From Streptomyces sp. GESEQ-35 (lineage in GTDB: Bacteria > Actinomycetota > Actinomycetes > Streptomycetales > Streptomycetaceae): a stretch of 64,000 nucleotides of DNA. Location of the stretch: positions 62,001 through 126,000 of the forward strand of contig NZ_JAFFSX010000026.1 of the NCBI RefSeq assembly GCF_017948485.1, read 5' to 3'. The notes beneath the pieces are model-generated. The model worked only from the letters and a program-made list of their open reading frames with translations. It had not been told where the DNA came from and ran no database searches. A program made the position numbers and the translations under genes. Every line of letters begins with the position of its first letter. Within the stretch, counting starts at the first letter, position 1. This document shows positions 25,364 to 32,700 of the stretch, one piece after another.

Positions 25364-26895
25364 CAGGCGTCCTCCCCCAGGCACTTGGCGAGCTCGGTCG
25401 CGTTGTGCCGCATCATCGATACGTAGTCGTGGACCTTGTCGTCGAACGAGTCGCCGTAGATCGTGCAGATGCCGACGCCCTCGTCCTCCGCGACCCGGCG
25501 CAGCACGTCGGCGCGCGCCGCGAGGTTCGGTTCCAGGAACACGGACGGGACCTGCTTCTCCCGGATGGTGGTGCCGAGTTCCTCCACCTCGGCCGCGCTC
25601 GGCTCCTGGTTGGGCAGGGGCACGACGAAGCCCGCGATCTCCATGCCGTACGCCTTCGCGAGGTACCCGAAGGCGTCGTGCGTGGTGATCAGCTTGCGGT
25701 TCTTCTCCGGCACGGTGGCGAGCTTGTCGGCGACTTCCTCGTCGAGGGCGCCGAGGGTCTTCAGAAACGCGGCGGCGTTCTTCTCGTACGTCGCCTTCCC
25801 CTCCGGGTCGACCTTGATCAGCTCGGCCTCGATCCGCCGGACGTACGCCCCGGCGTTGGCGACGTCCTCCCAGGCGTGCGGGTCCAGGTCGCCGTGCACA
25901 TGCTTGCCGATCACGGCCTGCGGGAGCACCCACAGCTCGTCGCCAGCCTCGCCGAGGAAGGAGTACGTCTCCTCCTTCGGCACGGTCTCCTTGGCCCGGT
26001 CGGGCACGTTGAGCACCACGTCCTCGGCCGCGAGCCGCGCCGGCTCGCCACTGGCCTCGTCGTCGGCACGGACGTACACCTTCCCGGTCTCGGCGTTGAG
26101 CGCGACGTCGGCGTGCCCGCCGTCGAGCACCTTCGCACCCGCGGGCACCTCGGCGTCGTCTCCGACGGTGAAGGTGAAGGTGCCGCTGCCGAACCGGGCG
26201 GTCTTCCCGTCGAGCGTCTCGGTCCGCCCCTCCACGGTCAGCCGGTACGTACCGGGCGTGCTGAACGCCCAGTTGACGTGCGTGTGCGCCTCGGGCGGCA
26301 GGGCGAAGGAGTCCGCGTCGTCGAGGCCGTCGGCGGAATCGACGTACACCTTGGGCTTGCCGAGCGTGTCGGTGAGGTACACGCGCAGCTCGCCCGGTCC
26401 CTCCAACTTCGTGGCGGTCGTACGGACTTGGGAACCGTCTCCCTCGACCTCGCCCTCGACGGCCCAGCCGAGCCACAGCACGTCGAGGCCGAGGTCCTCC
26501 TCCAGCTTCATGACCGTGCCGCCGTACTGCTCCAGCTTCTCGGTGATCTCGATCTTCGGGGCGGACTTCTGGGCGTTGGTGTGGACCATCTTCATGATCC
26601 CGGGCTCTTCGAGCAGCAGACCGTTGCTGAACACGATGTCGGCCCGGGTGACCTTGGTCGCGTCGCCGGGGCTCGGCTCGTAGGAGTGCGGGTCGCCGTG
26701 GTGCGGCACGATCGAGGTGACGTCGACGCGGTCTCCGCCGACCTGCGTCACGAGGTCGGCGATGATCGCGGTGGTCGTCGACACGGTCAACTCCGCGTCG
26801 GACGAACCGGTTTGAAGTCCGCTGCACCCGGAGAGCAGGGCGCTCGCCGCGACCAGTGCGGCTGCGGCGGTGGTGCGTCTGGGGTGGCCCCGCAT
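25363..26895 (-). CDS. Zinc ABC substrate-binding lipoprotein with inserted anchor-M domain
   Basis: A 510-residue binding protein whose lipobox is LLSGC. The two halves of a ZnuA-type (cluster A-I) binding protein are visible: DPHSYEPSPGD near residue 65, then HGDLDPHAWEDV near 325 and LITTHDAFGYLA near 390. Between about residues 110 and 310 is a choice-of-anchor M domain, seen by the repeat strands PGTYRLTVEG and AHTHVNWAF. This insertion is the hallmark of the anchored-repeat ABC system. ATG 26895 follows a strong AGGAGG site. The stop overlaps the surface-protein ATG. Confidence 0.87.
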   Translation of the reverse strand: MRGHPRRTTAAAALVAASALLSGCSGLQTGSSDAELTVSTTTAIIADLVTQVGGDRVDVTSIVPHHGDPHSYEPSPGDATKVTRADIVFSNGLLLEEPGIMKMVHTNAQKSAPKIEITEKLEQYGGTVMKLEEDLGLDVLWLGWAVEGEVEGDGSQVRTTATKLEGPGELRVYLTDTLGKPKVYVDSADGLDDADSFALPPEAHTHVNWAFSTPGTYRLTVEGRTETLDGKTARFGSGTFTFTVGDDAEVPAGAKVLDGGHADVALNAETGKVYVRADDEASGEPARLAAEDVVLNVPDRAKETVPKEETYSFLGEAGDELWVLPQAVIGKHVHGDLDPHAWEDVANAGAYVRRIEAELIKVDPEGKATYEKNAAAFLKTLGALDEEVADKLATVPEKNRKLITTHDAFGYLAKAYGMEIAGFVVPLPNQEPSAAEVEELGTTIREKQVPSVFLEPNLAARADVLRRVAEDEGVGICTIYGDSFDDKVHDYVSMMRHNATELAKCLGEDA

Positions 26896-26941
26896 GGGGC
26901 TCCTCCTTCTATCGAACACATCTCGAACACGTCAGTGCCGG

Positions 26942-26983
26942 GTACGACGGACCGGGTGGCTGCCGGGCGCCGGTCCGTCGTAC
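26942..26983. terminator. Inverted repeat between surface-protein and binding-protein genes
   Basis: GTACGACGGACCGG (26942-26955) and CCGGTCCGTCGTAC (26970-26983) are perfect complements with a 14-base loop. The hairpin lies 10 bp past the stop at 26993 on the minus strand, and may terminate or attenuate within the operon. Confidence 0.6.
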
Positions 26984-26992
26984 GCGGAGCTT

Positions 26993-28657
26993 TCACTGGG
27001 CGGTACGGCGCCGTCGTACGAGGAACACCGCGCCGCCACCGACCAGCAGGGCAAGCACGGCGATGCCTCCGATCACGGCGACCTGCGCACCGGTGGAAGC
27101 GAGCCCGCCGGTCGTTGAGGTGCCGCTGCCGCCGGTCGACGCACTACCGCCGCTCCCGGAGGAGGCGGAGCCCGGGTCCGCCGCCGAGGGCGAGGCGCTC
27201 ACCGAGCCGGACGCGGACGCTGACGGGGAGGCGGTCGCGGTCGGTGACCCGGAGGCCGATACCGACGGACTTGCCGTCGGTATCGCCGTCGGCTCGTCCC
27301 CCTCGCCCGGCGTCACGGTCGACGGGTCAACGTCGTCCCCGACGACCCAGGCGATGGTCTCCGTGTCGCTGACCTTCGTGCCGTCGGCGAGTGTGGCGCT
27401 GACGGCGAACGTCGTGCGGTAGACGCCCTCCTGCGCGAAGGTCCACACGGTGTGGCGGTGGGTCGGCACGGACAGGTCGAAGGCGTCCGGCAGGCCGTCC
27501 CCGCTGTGGGCGTGCATGGTCACCGAGCCGACCGAGCCTTCCGTGAAGATGCTCAGCGCACCCGGGCCCTGGACGGCGTCGAGCCGGAAGGCGACACGGC
27601 CGTCGATCTCGGAGCTCTTGAACTGGTCGGTGCTCCAGCCGGGCCAGACGAGACCGTCGAGCTGCTGGATGGGCAGCCACCAGACCGGGTTGCCGACCGG
27701 GCCCAGGAACTCGTACCCCTCCGTGATCTTCCGGCGGGCGCCCGGCTTCACATGCAGAACGACCTCGTCGGGCTCGTACCACTCGTAGTCGTGCGCCGTG
27801 CCCTCCTTGATCTGGAACTGCAGCGAGCCGTCCATCGGGCGGGCGGCCAGATCGAGATGGCCGTTGTCGATGACGTGGGCGGCCGGTGCGGTGGGCGTCG
27901 AGGGCGAGGGGCTCGTGGAGGTAGGGGGCGTCGAGGGCGTCGGAGTGGAGCCGTCGCCGGGCAGCACGTCATCCGGGTCGACGTCGTCGCCGACGACCAC
28001 GGCCAGCGTCTCCGTGTCGGCGGAACCGCCGCTGGTGACCGTGAGGGTCAGACGGTAGACGCCTTCCTCGGTGAAGCCCCAGGTGGGCACGGCCCGTTCC
28101 TCGTCCTTGGCCAGGGTGAACGCGCTGTAGGCGCTGTCACCGCTGTTGAGGTGCTGCACCGCGCTCTCGTCGGTGTTGTCCATCTCGCGTGTGTAGGTGT
28201 ACAGCGCGAAGCGCCCCGGTCCCTCGAAACCGGCGAGGCGGACCTCGGTGTCGCCTCCCGCCTCGGTGCCGTTCCAGCCCGGTTCGGGTGCGAAGATCTG
28301 GCCCGCGTTCTCCCAGCCGTTGAAGAAGTAGGCGGAGAGCAGTGTGTCGCCCAGGATCGGGTAGGCCGGGCCGATGAGGTCTTCCTTGGTCGCCGGTCCG
28401 GCGTGCAGCACGACCTCGGACGGCTCCCGTACGACCGCGGAGTCACCGCTGCGGTCGTCGATCTGCAACTCCAGCTTCCCGTCGACCGGTCGGGGCGTGA
28501 GGTCGAGTTCGCCCTCGTCGAGCACGACGGCGTCGCCGGCGGCGCGGGCTGCCCCGCTGCCGCCGGCGACCAGCCCTGCCGCGCTCAGGAGCACCCCGGT
28601 CGCCACGATGAGCGCCGCACCGGTGAAGGCACGTCTGTCGCGCGTCAGGGCCCGCAT
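26993..28657 (-). CDS. Surface-anchored choice-of-anchor M domain protein (LAxTG)
   Basis: A 554-residue protein with a signal peptide and two surface repeats (about 40-235 and 265-440), each carrying the strand EGVYRLTLTV or EGVYRTTFAV and a VGDDVDP tail. A long Ser/Ala/Thr stalk follows, then the sorting signal LASTG, a hydrophobic span and RRRRTAQ. It should be linked to peptidoglycan by a class E-type sortase (motif LAxTG). It probably relays zinc between the surface and the lipoprotein receptor encoded downstream. Its start overlaps the stop of the gene above (ATGA). Confidence 0.85.
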   Translation of the reverse strand: MRALTRDRRAFTGAALIVATGVLLSAAGLVAGGSGAARAAGDAVVLDEGELDLTPRPVDGKLELQIDDRSGDSAVVREPSEVVLHAGPATKEDLIGPAYPILGDTLLSAYFFNGWENAGQIFAPEPGWNGTEAGGDTEVRLAGFEGPGRFALYTYTREMDNTDESAVQHLNSGDSAYSAFTLAKDEERAVPTWGFTEEGVYRLTLTVTSGGSADTETLAVVVGDDVDPDDVLPGDGSTPTPSTPPTSTSPSPSTPTAPAAHVIDNGHLDLAARPMDGSLQFQIKEGTAHDYEWYEPDEVVLHVKPGARRKITEGYEFLGPVGNPVWWLPIQQLDGLVWPGWSTDQFKSSEIDGRVAFRLDAVQGPGALSIFTEGSVGSVTMHAHSGDGLPDAFDLSVPTHRHTVWTFAQEGVYRTTFAVSATLADGTKVSDTETIAWVVGDDVDPSTVTPGEGDEPTAIPTASPSVSASGSPTATASPSASASGSVSASPSAADPGSASSGSGGSASTGGSGTSTTGGLASTGAQVAVIGGIAVLALLVGGGAVFLVRRRRTAQ

Positions 28658-29325
28658 CACGAGCTGACGACGACGGTGTAGGTCGCGGTGGCCGACTCGG
28701 TCACGCCGCTCACCGTGCCCTGGACCCTGAAGGTGAGCTGGTAGGTGCCGGCCTCCTCGAAGGCCCAGTTGGCGTGGTTGTGGGAATCGACTGCGAAGTT
28801 CCTGGACTTGAAGGAGGTGGTGGCGGTGTTGCTGTCGTACCAGCGGGTGCTGCCCGCATAGACGCTGAAGTCCTCGGTCGTGGCGCCGTTGCGGGTGGCG
28901 CTGACGAGGCGGTAGCTGATGGTGTCGTTGGTGAAGACACCCGTGGTCAGGTGCTCGGCGGAGATGCCCGCGAACAGCACTCCGGCCGCGTCGGCGGCGG
29001 CTTCGGTGTCCGGCAGCAGCCAGATCTGGCTGCCCGATCCCAGCCAGCCGTGGCCCGGGTTGGCGACCTTCGCCGCCGCCGGCACCGCCAGCGTGACGTC
29101 CGCCGGCTCGTACTCGGTGTCGGTCTCCTCGTCGTGGACATGCAGGTGCAGGTCGGAACCGTCCCACTCGGCGTCGAGGACGTCGACGTGGCCACTGCTC
29201 AGCGTGGTGGCGGCGAAGGCGGATGTGTTGAGGCCGGCCGTGGCGATCGCGGCGGCGGCGATACCGGTGACGGTCAACAGGCGTCTGCGGGTACGCAAAA
29301 GAAACCCCCCATGGGTCATGTTCAT
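28657..29325 (-). CDS. Exported choice-of-anchor M domain protein
   Basis: A 222-residue secreted protein: signal peptide (LLTVTGIAAAAIATAG, ending ...SAFA) and a single anchor-M domain with DSHNHANWAF and AGTYQLTFRV. The N-terminal LHLHVHDEETD segment is rich in His and acids, suitable for metal. It lacks a C-terminal anchor, unlike the next two proteins, so it may be released. It is the promoter-proximal gene of the anchored-repeat operon, 23 bp from a Zur-like box. Start is ATG 29325 or 29319. Confidence 0.8.
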   Translation of the reverse strand: MNMTHGGFLLRTRRRLLTVTGIAAAAIATAGLNTSAFAATTLSSGHVDVLDAEWDGSDLHLHVHDEETDTEYEPADVTLAVPAAAKVANPGHGWLGSGSQIWLLPDTEAAADAAGVLFAGISAEHLTTGVFTNDTISYRLVSATRNGATTEDFSVYAGSTRWYDSNTATTSFKSRNFAVDSHNHANWAFEEAGTYQLTFRVQGTVSGVTESATATYTVVVSS

Positions 29326-29347
29326 GCCCGCACGGGCACAACCAAGA

Positions 29348-29362
29348 CGATAATCGTTTTCA
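29348..29362 (-). promoter_or_regulatory. Zur-like box before the anchored-repeat operon
   Basis: Read on the minus strand, TGAAAACGATTATCG matches TGAAAATGATTTTCA at 12 of 15 positions. It is placed just upstream of the first gene, where bound zinc-loaded Zur would block transcription. Confidence 0.72.
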
Positions 29363-29422
29363 TAAAGGGTTGGCAATGGGATTGCCGCGTACTCGTGTGA
29401 CAGTTGGTCAGGTGACAGTTGG

Positions 29423-30304
29423 TCAGGCGGACTCGGGCTCGGTTCTCCGCGTTCCCCACTGCCGAGTCCGGTACGTGCCCACCAGTCGGCAGACGAGGTA
29501 GATCGTGAACGAGATGGTGGTGACGTAAGGGCTGATGGGGATGCTGCTGCCCAGGGCGAGCAGGATCCCGCCCTCGATGGAGGCCACCGCGAAGACCGTG
29601 CTCAGCACGGGCAGCAGTACGGGGGACGCGGTGATCCGGGCCGCGGCTGCCGCCGGGGTGACGAGGAGGGTGAGGACCAGCAGCGCCCCGACGATCTGCA
29701 CCGACAGCGCGACCGCGAGCCCCAGCACGATCATGAAAGCGAAGGACAGTGCGCGGACTGGCACCCCCCGGGCCTCGGCCACCTCGGGGTCGGCGCTGGC
29801 GAACGCGAGCGGCCGCCACATGACCGCCAGCGCCACGAGCACCACAGCCGACGTGCCGAGCAGCCAGGACATCTGCGGTGTGTCGACGGCGACGATCTGT
29901 CCGGTGAGGATGCCGAACTTGTTCGCCGCCCGGCCCTTGTACAGCGCGAGGAAGAGCACGCCGAGGCCGAGGCCGAACGGCATGAGGGTGCCGATCACCG
30001 AGTTGCGGTCCCGGGCGCGGGAGCCGAGCACGCCGATGGTTCCGGCCGCGATGAGCGAGCCGACGATCGAGCCGCCCACTATGTTCACGCCCATCAGCAG
30101 CGCGGTCGAGGCACCGGCGAACGACAACTCGCTGATGCCGTGCACCGCGAACGGCAGGTCCCGCATGATCACGAAGACTCCGACCAGGCCGCCGACCAGG
30201 CCGAGCGCTGCGCCGGCGATCAGGGAGTTGCGGACCAGGGCGAGCAGTTCGCCGTAGTTGTCGAAGCTGAAGATCTGCTGCCAGACCCCCTCGGCAATCG
30301 TCAT
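29423..30304 (-). CDS. Zinc-type ABC transporter permease (ZnuB-like)
   Basis: A 293-residue ABC-3 permease with about eight spans. AVHGISELSFAGASTALLMG near residue 55 is the family segment. It is the third gene of a znuA-znuC-znuB operon with 4-base overlaps at each junction. It is a second complete zinc importer beside the anchored-repeat system. Zinc rather than manganese is inferred from Zur-like boxes. Confidence 0.9.
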   Translation of the reverse strand: MTIAEGVWQQIFSFDNYGELLALVRNSLIAGAALGLVGGLVGVFVIMRDLPFAVHGISELSFAGASTALLMGVNIVGGSIVGSLIAAGTIGVLGSRARDRNSVIGTLMPFGLGLGVLFLALYKGRAANKFGILTGQIVAVDTPQMSWLLGTSAVVLVALAVMWRPLAFASADPEVAEARGVPVRALSFAFMIVLGLAVALSVQIVGALLVLTLLVTPAAAAARITASPVLLPVLSTVFAVASIEGGILLALGSSIPISPYVTTISFTIYLVCRLVGTYRTRQWGTRRTEPESA

Positions 30305-31182
30305 GGCCGTACTCCGTGTGAGGGTTCAGCGTGATGCGGCGGCTCTGCCACCTCGTCGGGCACGCCCACGACCGTGATCCGGCCGCGGACGCGGATGACG
30401 TCGACCTGTGTGCCGTACAGCTGCGACAGCGCCTCCGAGGTCAGCACCTCGTCGGGTGTGCCGACCCGGAAGCCTCCACGGGCGAGGTACAGCACGCGGT
30501 CCACCAGTCCCAGAACCGGGTTGATCTCGTGGGTCACGAACACCACGGCTGTGGCGTGGGAGCGGCGCCGGGCGTCCACCAGGTCCGTCACGGCGCGTTG
30601 GTGGTGCAGGTCGAGGGAGAGCAGCGGCTCGTCGCACAGCAGGATCCGCGGGTCGGTGGCCAGGGCCTGGCCGATGCGTACGCGCTGCCGCTCGCCGCCG
30701 GAGAGCAGGCCGACGGGGACGTCCGCGTACGCGTCGGCCCCGACCGAGTGGAGGACCTCGTCCACGCGACGGCGTACGGCGCCCGTGCGCAGCCGGGGTC
30801 CGAAGCCGTGCCCGTCGATGCCGAAGCGGACCAGGTCACGGGCGCGCAGCATCGCATGGTCGGACAGAGTCGCCTGCTGCGGGACATAGCCGATGTGCCT
30901 GCTGCCCTTGCGGGGCGGACTGCCCAGGACCGTCAACGTCCCGGCGGACAGCTGCCGTTGCCCCAGCAGGGCGCGTACGAAGCTGGTCTTGCCCGATCCG
31001 TTGGGCCCGAGCACGGCCAGGAACTCCCCGGGCCGTACGTCGAGATCCAGGCCCTGCCACAGCACGCGCTCGCCGTAGGAGAGGGCAGCTCCGCGCAGGC
31101 TGATCACCGCGGCGTCCGCGCCGCGGTCCTCCGCCCTGCTCTCGCGGGCACGGGGCAGGGAGGCCACGGTGTTCCGCCTCAC
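30301..31182 (-). CDS. Zinc-type ABC transporter ATPase (ZnuC-like)
   Basis: A 293-residue ATPase. Walker A is GPNGSGKTS, signature LLSGGERQRVRIG, Walker B ILLCDEPLLSLD and switch FVTHEINPV. A leader of about 25 residues precedes the fold. The GTG at 31182 overlaps the binding-protein stop, and its own stop overlaps the permease ATG. Confidence 0.9.
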   Translation of the reverse strand: MRRNTVASLPRARESRAEDRGADAAVISLRGAALSYGERVLWQGLDLDVRPGEFLAVLGPNGSGKTSFVRALLGQRQLSAGTLTVLGSPPRKGSRHIGYVPQQATLSDHAMLRARDLVRFGIDGHGFGPRLRTGAVRRRVDEVLHSVGADAYADVPVGLLSGGERQRVRIGQALATDPRILLCDEPLLSLDLHHQRAVTDLVDARRRSHATAVVFVTHEINPVLGLVDRVLYLARGGFRVGTPDEVLTSEALSQLYGTQVDVIRVRGRITVVGVPDEVAEPPHHAEPSHGVRP

Positions 31183-32120
31183 TTGCCCAGCGCGCTCGCG
31201 AGCGCGTCGACGTTGGCGGTCATCCAGCCGAGATAGTCCCTGCCCTCAGGGAGGGTCTCGGTGACGGGGACGACGCCAATCCCGGCGGTCTTGGCCGCCT
31301 GCTCGACCTTCTCGGTCTGCGGGCCGGAGGTCTGCTCGTTGTAGACCAGCGCCTTGACCTTCTTGTCGGTGAACAGCGCCAGCGTGTCCTGCAACGTCCT
31401 CGGGGAGACGTCGTCGCCTTCCTCGATGGCCTCGCTGAACTCCTCGGGCGTCTTGTTCACCAGGCCGCTCGCCTCGGTCAGGTAGAGCGGCACGGGCTCG
31501 GTGATGGCGATCGCCTCGCCGCCGCGATCGGTCTTGATCTGCGCTTCCTTCGCCTCCAGCGGCTCCAGCTTCGCCTTGAAGGCTGCCGCGTTCTTTGTGA
31601 AGGTGGCGGCGTCGTCTGGGTCGGCCTTGCCCAGCGCTGTGGCGATACTGTCGGCGAGCTTGCCGACGGTGGGGAAGTCGTACCAGACGTGCTCGTTGAG
31701 CTCCCCGCCCTCCGGAGCGGTCTTCCCGGAGACCTTGACGGCGTTGATCACTTCGGCGGACGAGTTGTCGCTGCTCTTCAGCATCCGGTCGATGAAGTCG
31801 TCGTAGCCGCCGCCGTTTTCGATGACGACCTTCGCCTTGGACAGCGCCAACTGGTTCTGCGTGTTGGCCTCGTAGGAGTGCGGGTCCTGGGCGGGGTCGC
31901 TGATGATCGACGTGATGTCGACCTTCCCGCCGCCTATCTGCTTGACGATGTCGCCGTAGACATTCGTCGAGGCCACCACGGCGACGGCGGACGCGGAAGC
32001 GGGGCTCTGCCCGGCATCGGTGTCGCTGGCGGAATCGGACGAGCTGCCGCAACCGGCCAGGAGGACCAGGGAAGCACCGGTGATGAGCGGCGCCAGGCGC
32101 CGGATTGAGGACGCACGCAT
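31179..32120 (-). CDS. Zinc-type ABC substrate-binding lipoprotein (ZnuA-like)
   Basis: A 313-residue cluster A-I binding lipoprotein: lipobox LLAGC, then metal ligands DPHSYEANTQ (His near 82) and NEHVWYDFP (His near 143). The His-rich loop of classical ZnuA is absent; the later ligand region is AITEPVPLYLTE, where many ZnuA proteins have His. This form resembles the AztC/ZnuA2 branch. It heads the operon, with two Zur-like boxes upstream. Confidence 0.88.
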   Translation of the reverse strand: MRASSIRRLAPLITGASLVLLAGCGSSSDSASDTDAGQSPASASAVAVVASTNVYGDIVKQIGGGKVDITSIISDPAQDPHSYEANTQNQLALSKAKVVIENGGGYDDFIDRMLKSSDNSSAEVINAVKVSGKTAPEGGELNEHVWYDFPTVGKLADSIATALGKADPDDAATFTKNAAAFKAKLEPLEAKEAQIKTDRGGEAIAITEPVPLYLTEASGLVNKTPEEFSEAIEEGDDVSPRTLQDTLALFTDKKVKALVYNEQTSGPQTEKVEQAAKTAGIGVVPVTETLPEGRDYLGWMTANVDALASALGK

Positions 32121-32191
32121 GAAGGATTCCTCCGCAACCAGGTGAGATATCCACCGGGCTCAACCTGTCCCGGCGTCAGCGCCACGCTAGA

Positions 32192-32245
32192 TGGAAACGG
32201 ATATCAAGACCATCTTTCAGCCATTCCATATGACAATCATTGCCG
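32192..32245. promoter_or_regulatory. Two Zur-like boxes before the znu operon
   Basis: TGGAAACGGATATCA (32192-32206) and TGACAATCATTGCCG (32231-32245) each match the 15-bp Zur pattern at about 10 positions. They flank the expected promoter of the minus-strand binding-protein gene and also face the plus-strand DUF1490-ATPase unit. Confidence 0.6.
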
Positions 32246-32373
32246 GGAATTAACCCTCTGTCGCCTCAGCCTGGCGCGATACGGCTGGTGCGCGATATCC
32301 GCTGCGGGACGAGAATGGACTTACCGCGCCGAAGACGGATGAATCCCCTCCGCAGGCTCCGCGGAAGGAGGCC

Positions 32374-32688
32374 ATGATGCATCCCGCCGCTTTCGCGGGT
32401 GCGGTCGTGGGCCGCATCACGCACTACGCCCTGTCTGGAACCGCCGGCGTACTCGTTCTCCGGGGAGCCGCCAAAGCCGCACCCAAGGCGAAACCCGTGG
32501 CCCGCCGACTCCTGGTCAACGGCATCGCCGGCGGCATCACGACGGGTCGCCGACTTGGGGAAGCCGCCGAGGAGGCCCGCCTGAAGGCAGGAGACCTGCT
32601 GGCGGAGGCCAGGGAGCAGTTGGGCGAGGAGGCGGCGCCGCCCTCGGCGGTCGGTGTCGAGGGGCACGCCCACGACCACGAGCACTGA
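32374..32688 (+). CDS. DUF1490-family protein partnered with the P-type ATPase
   Basis: A 104-residue small protein with a weak hydrophobic N-terminal half (GAVVGRITHYALSGTAGVLVL), a Lys/Arg-rich middle and a His-rich end (GHAHDHEH). DUF1490 proteins such as Rv3269 are encoded directly before the metal P-type ATPase CtpC in mycobacteria, and the same order is seen here with a 12-bp gap. It is a probable metallochaperone or ATPase accessory. The double ATG leaves the start uncertain by one codon. Confidence 0.82.
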   Translation: MMHPAAFAGAVVGRITHYALSGTAGVLVLRGAAKAAPKAKPVARRLLVNGIAGGITTGRRLGEAAEEARLKAGDLLAEAREQLGEEAAPPSAVGVEGHAHDHEH

Positions 32689-32700
32689 GAGGCGGTCGCC

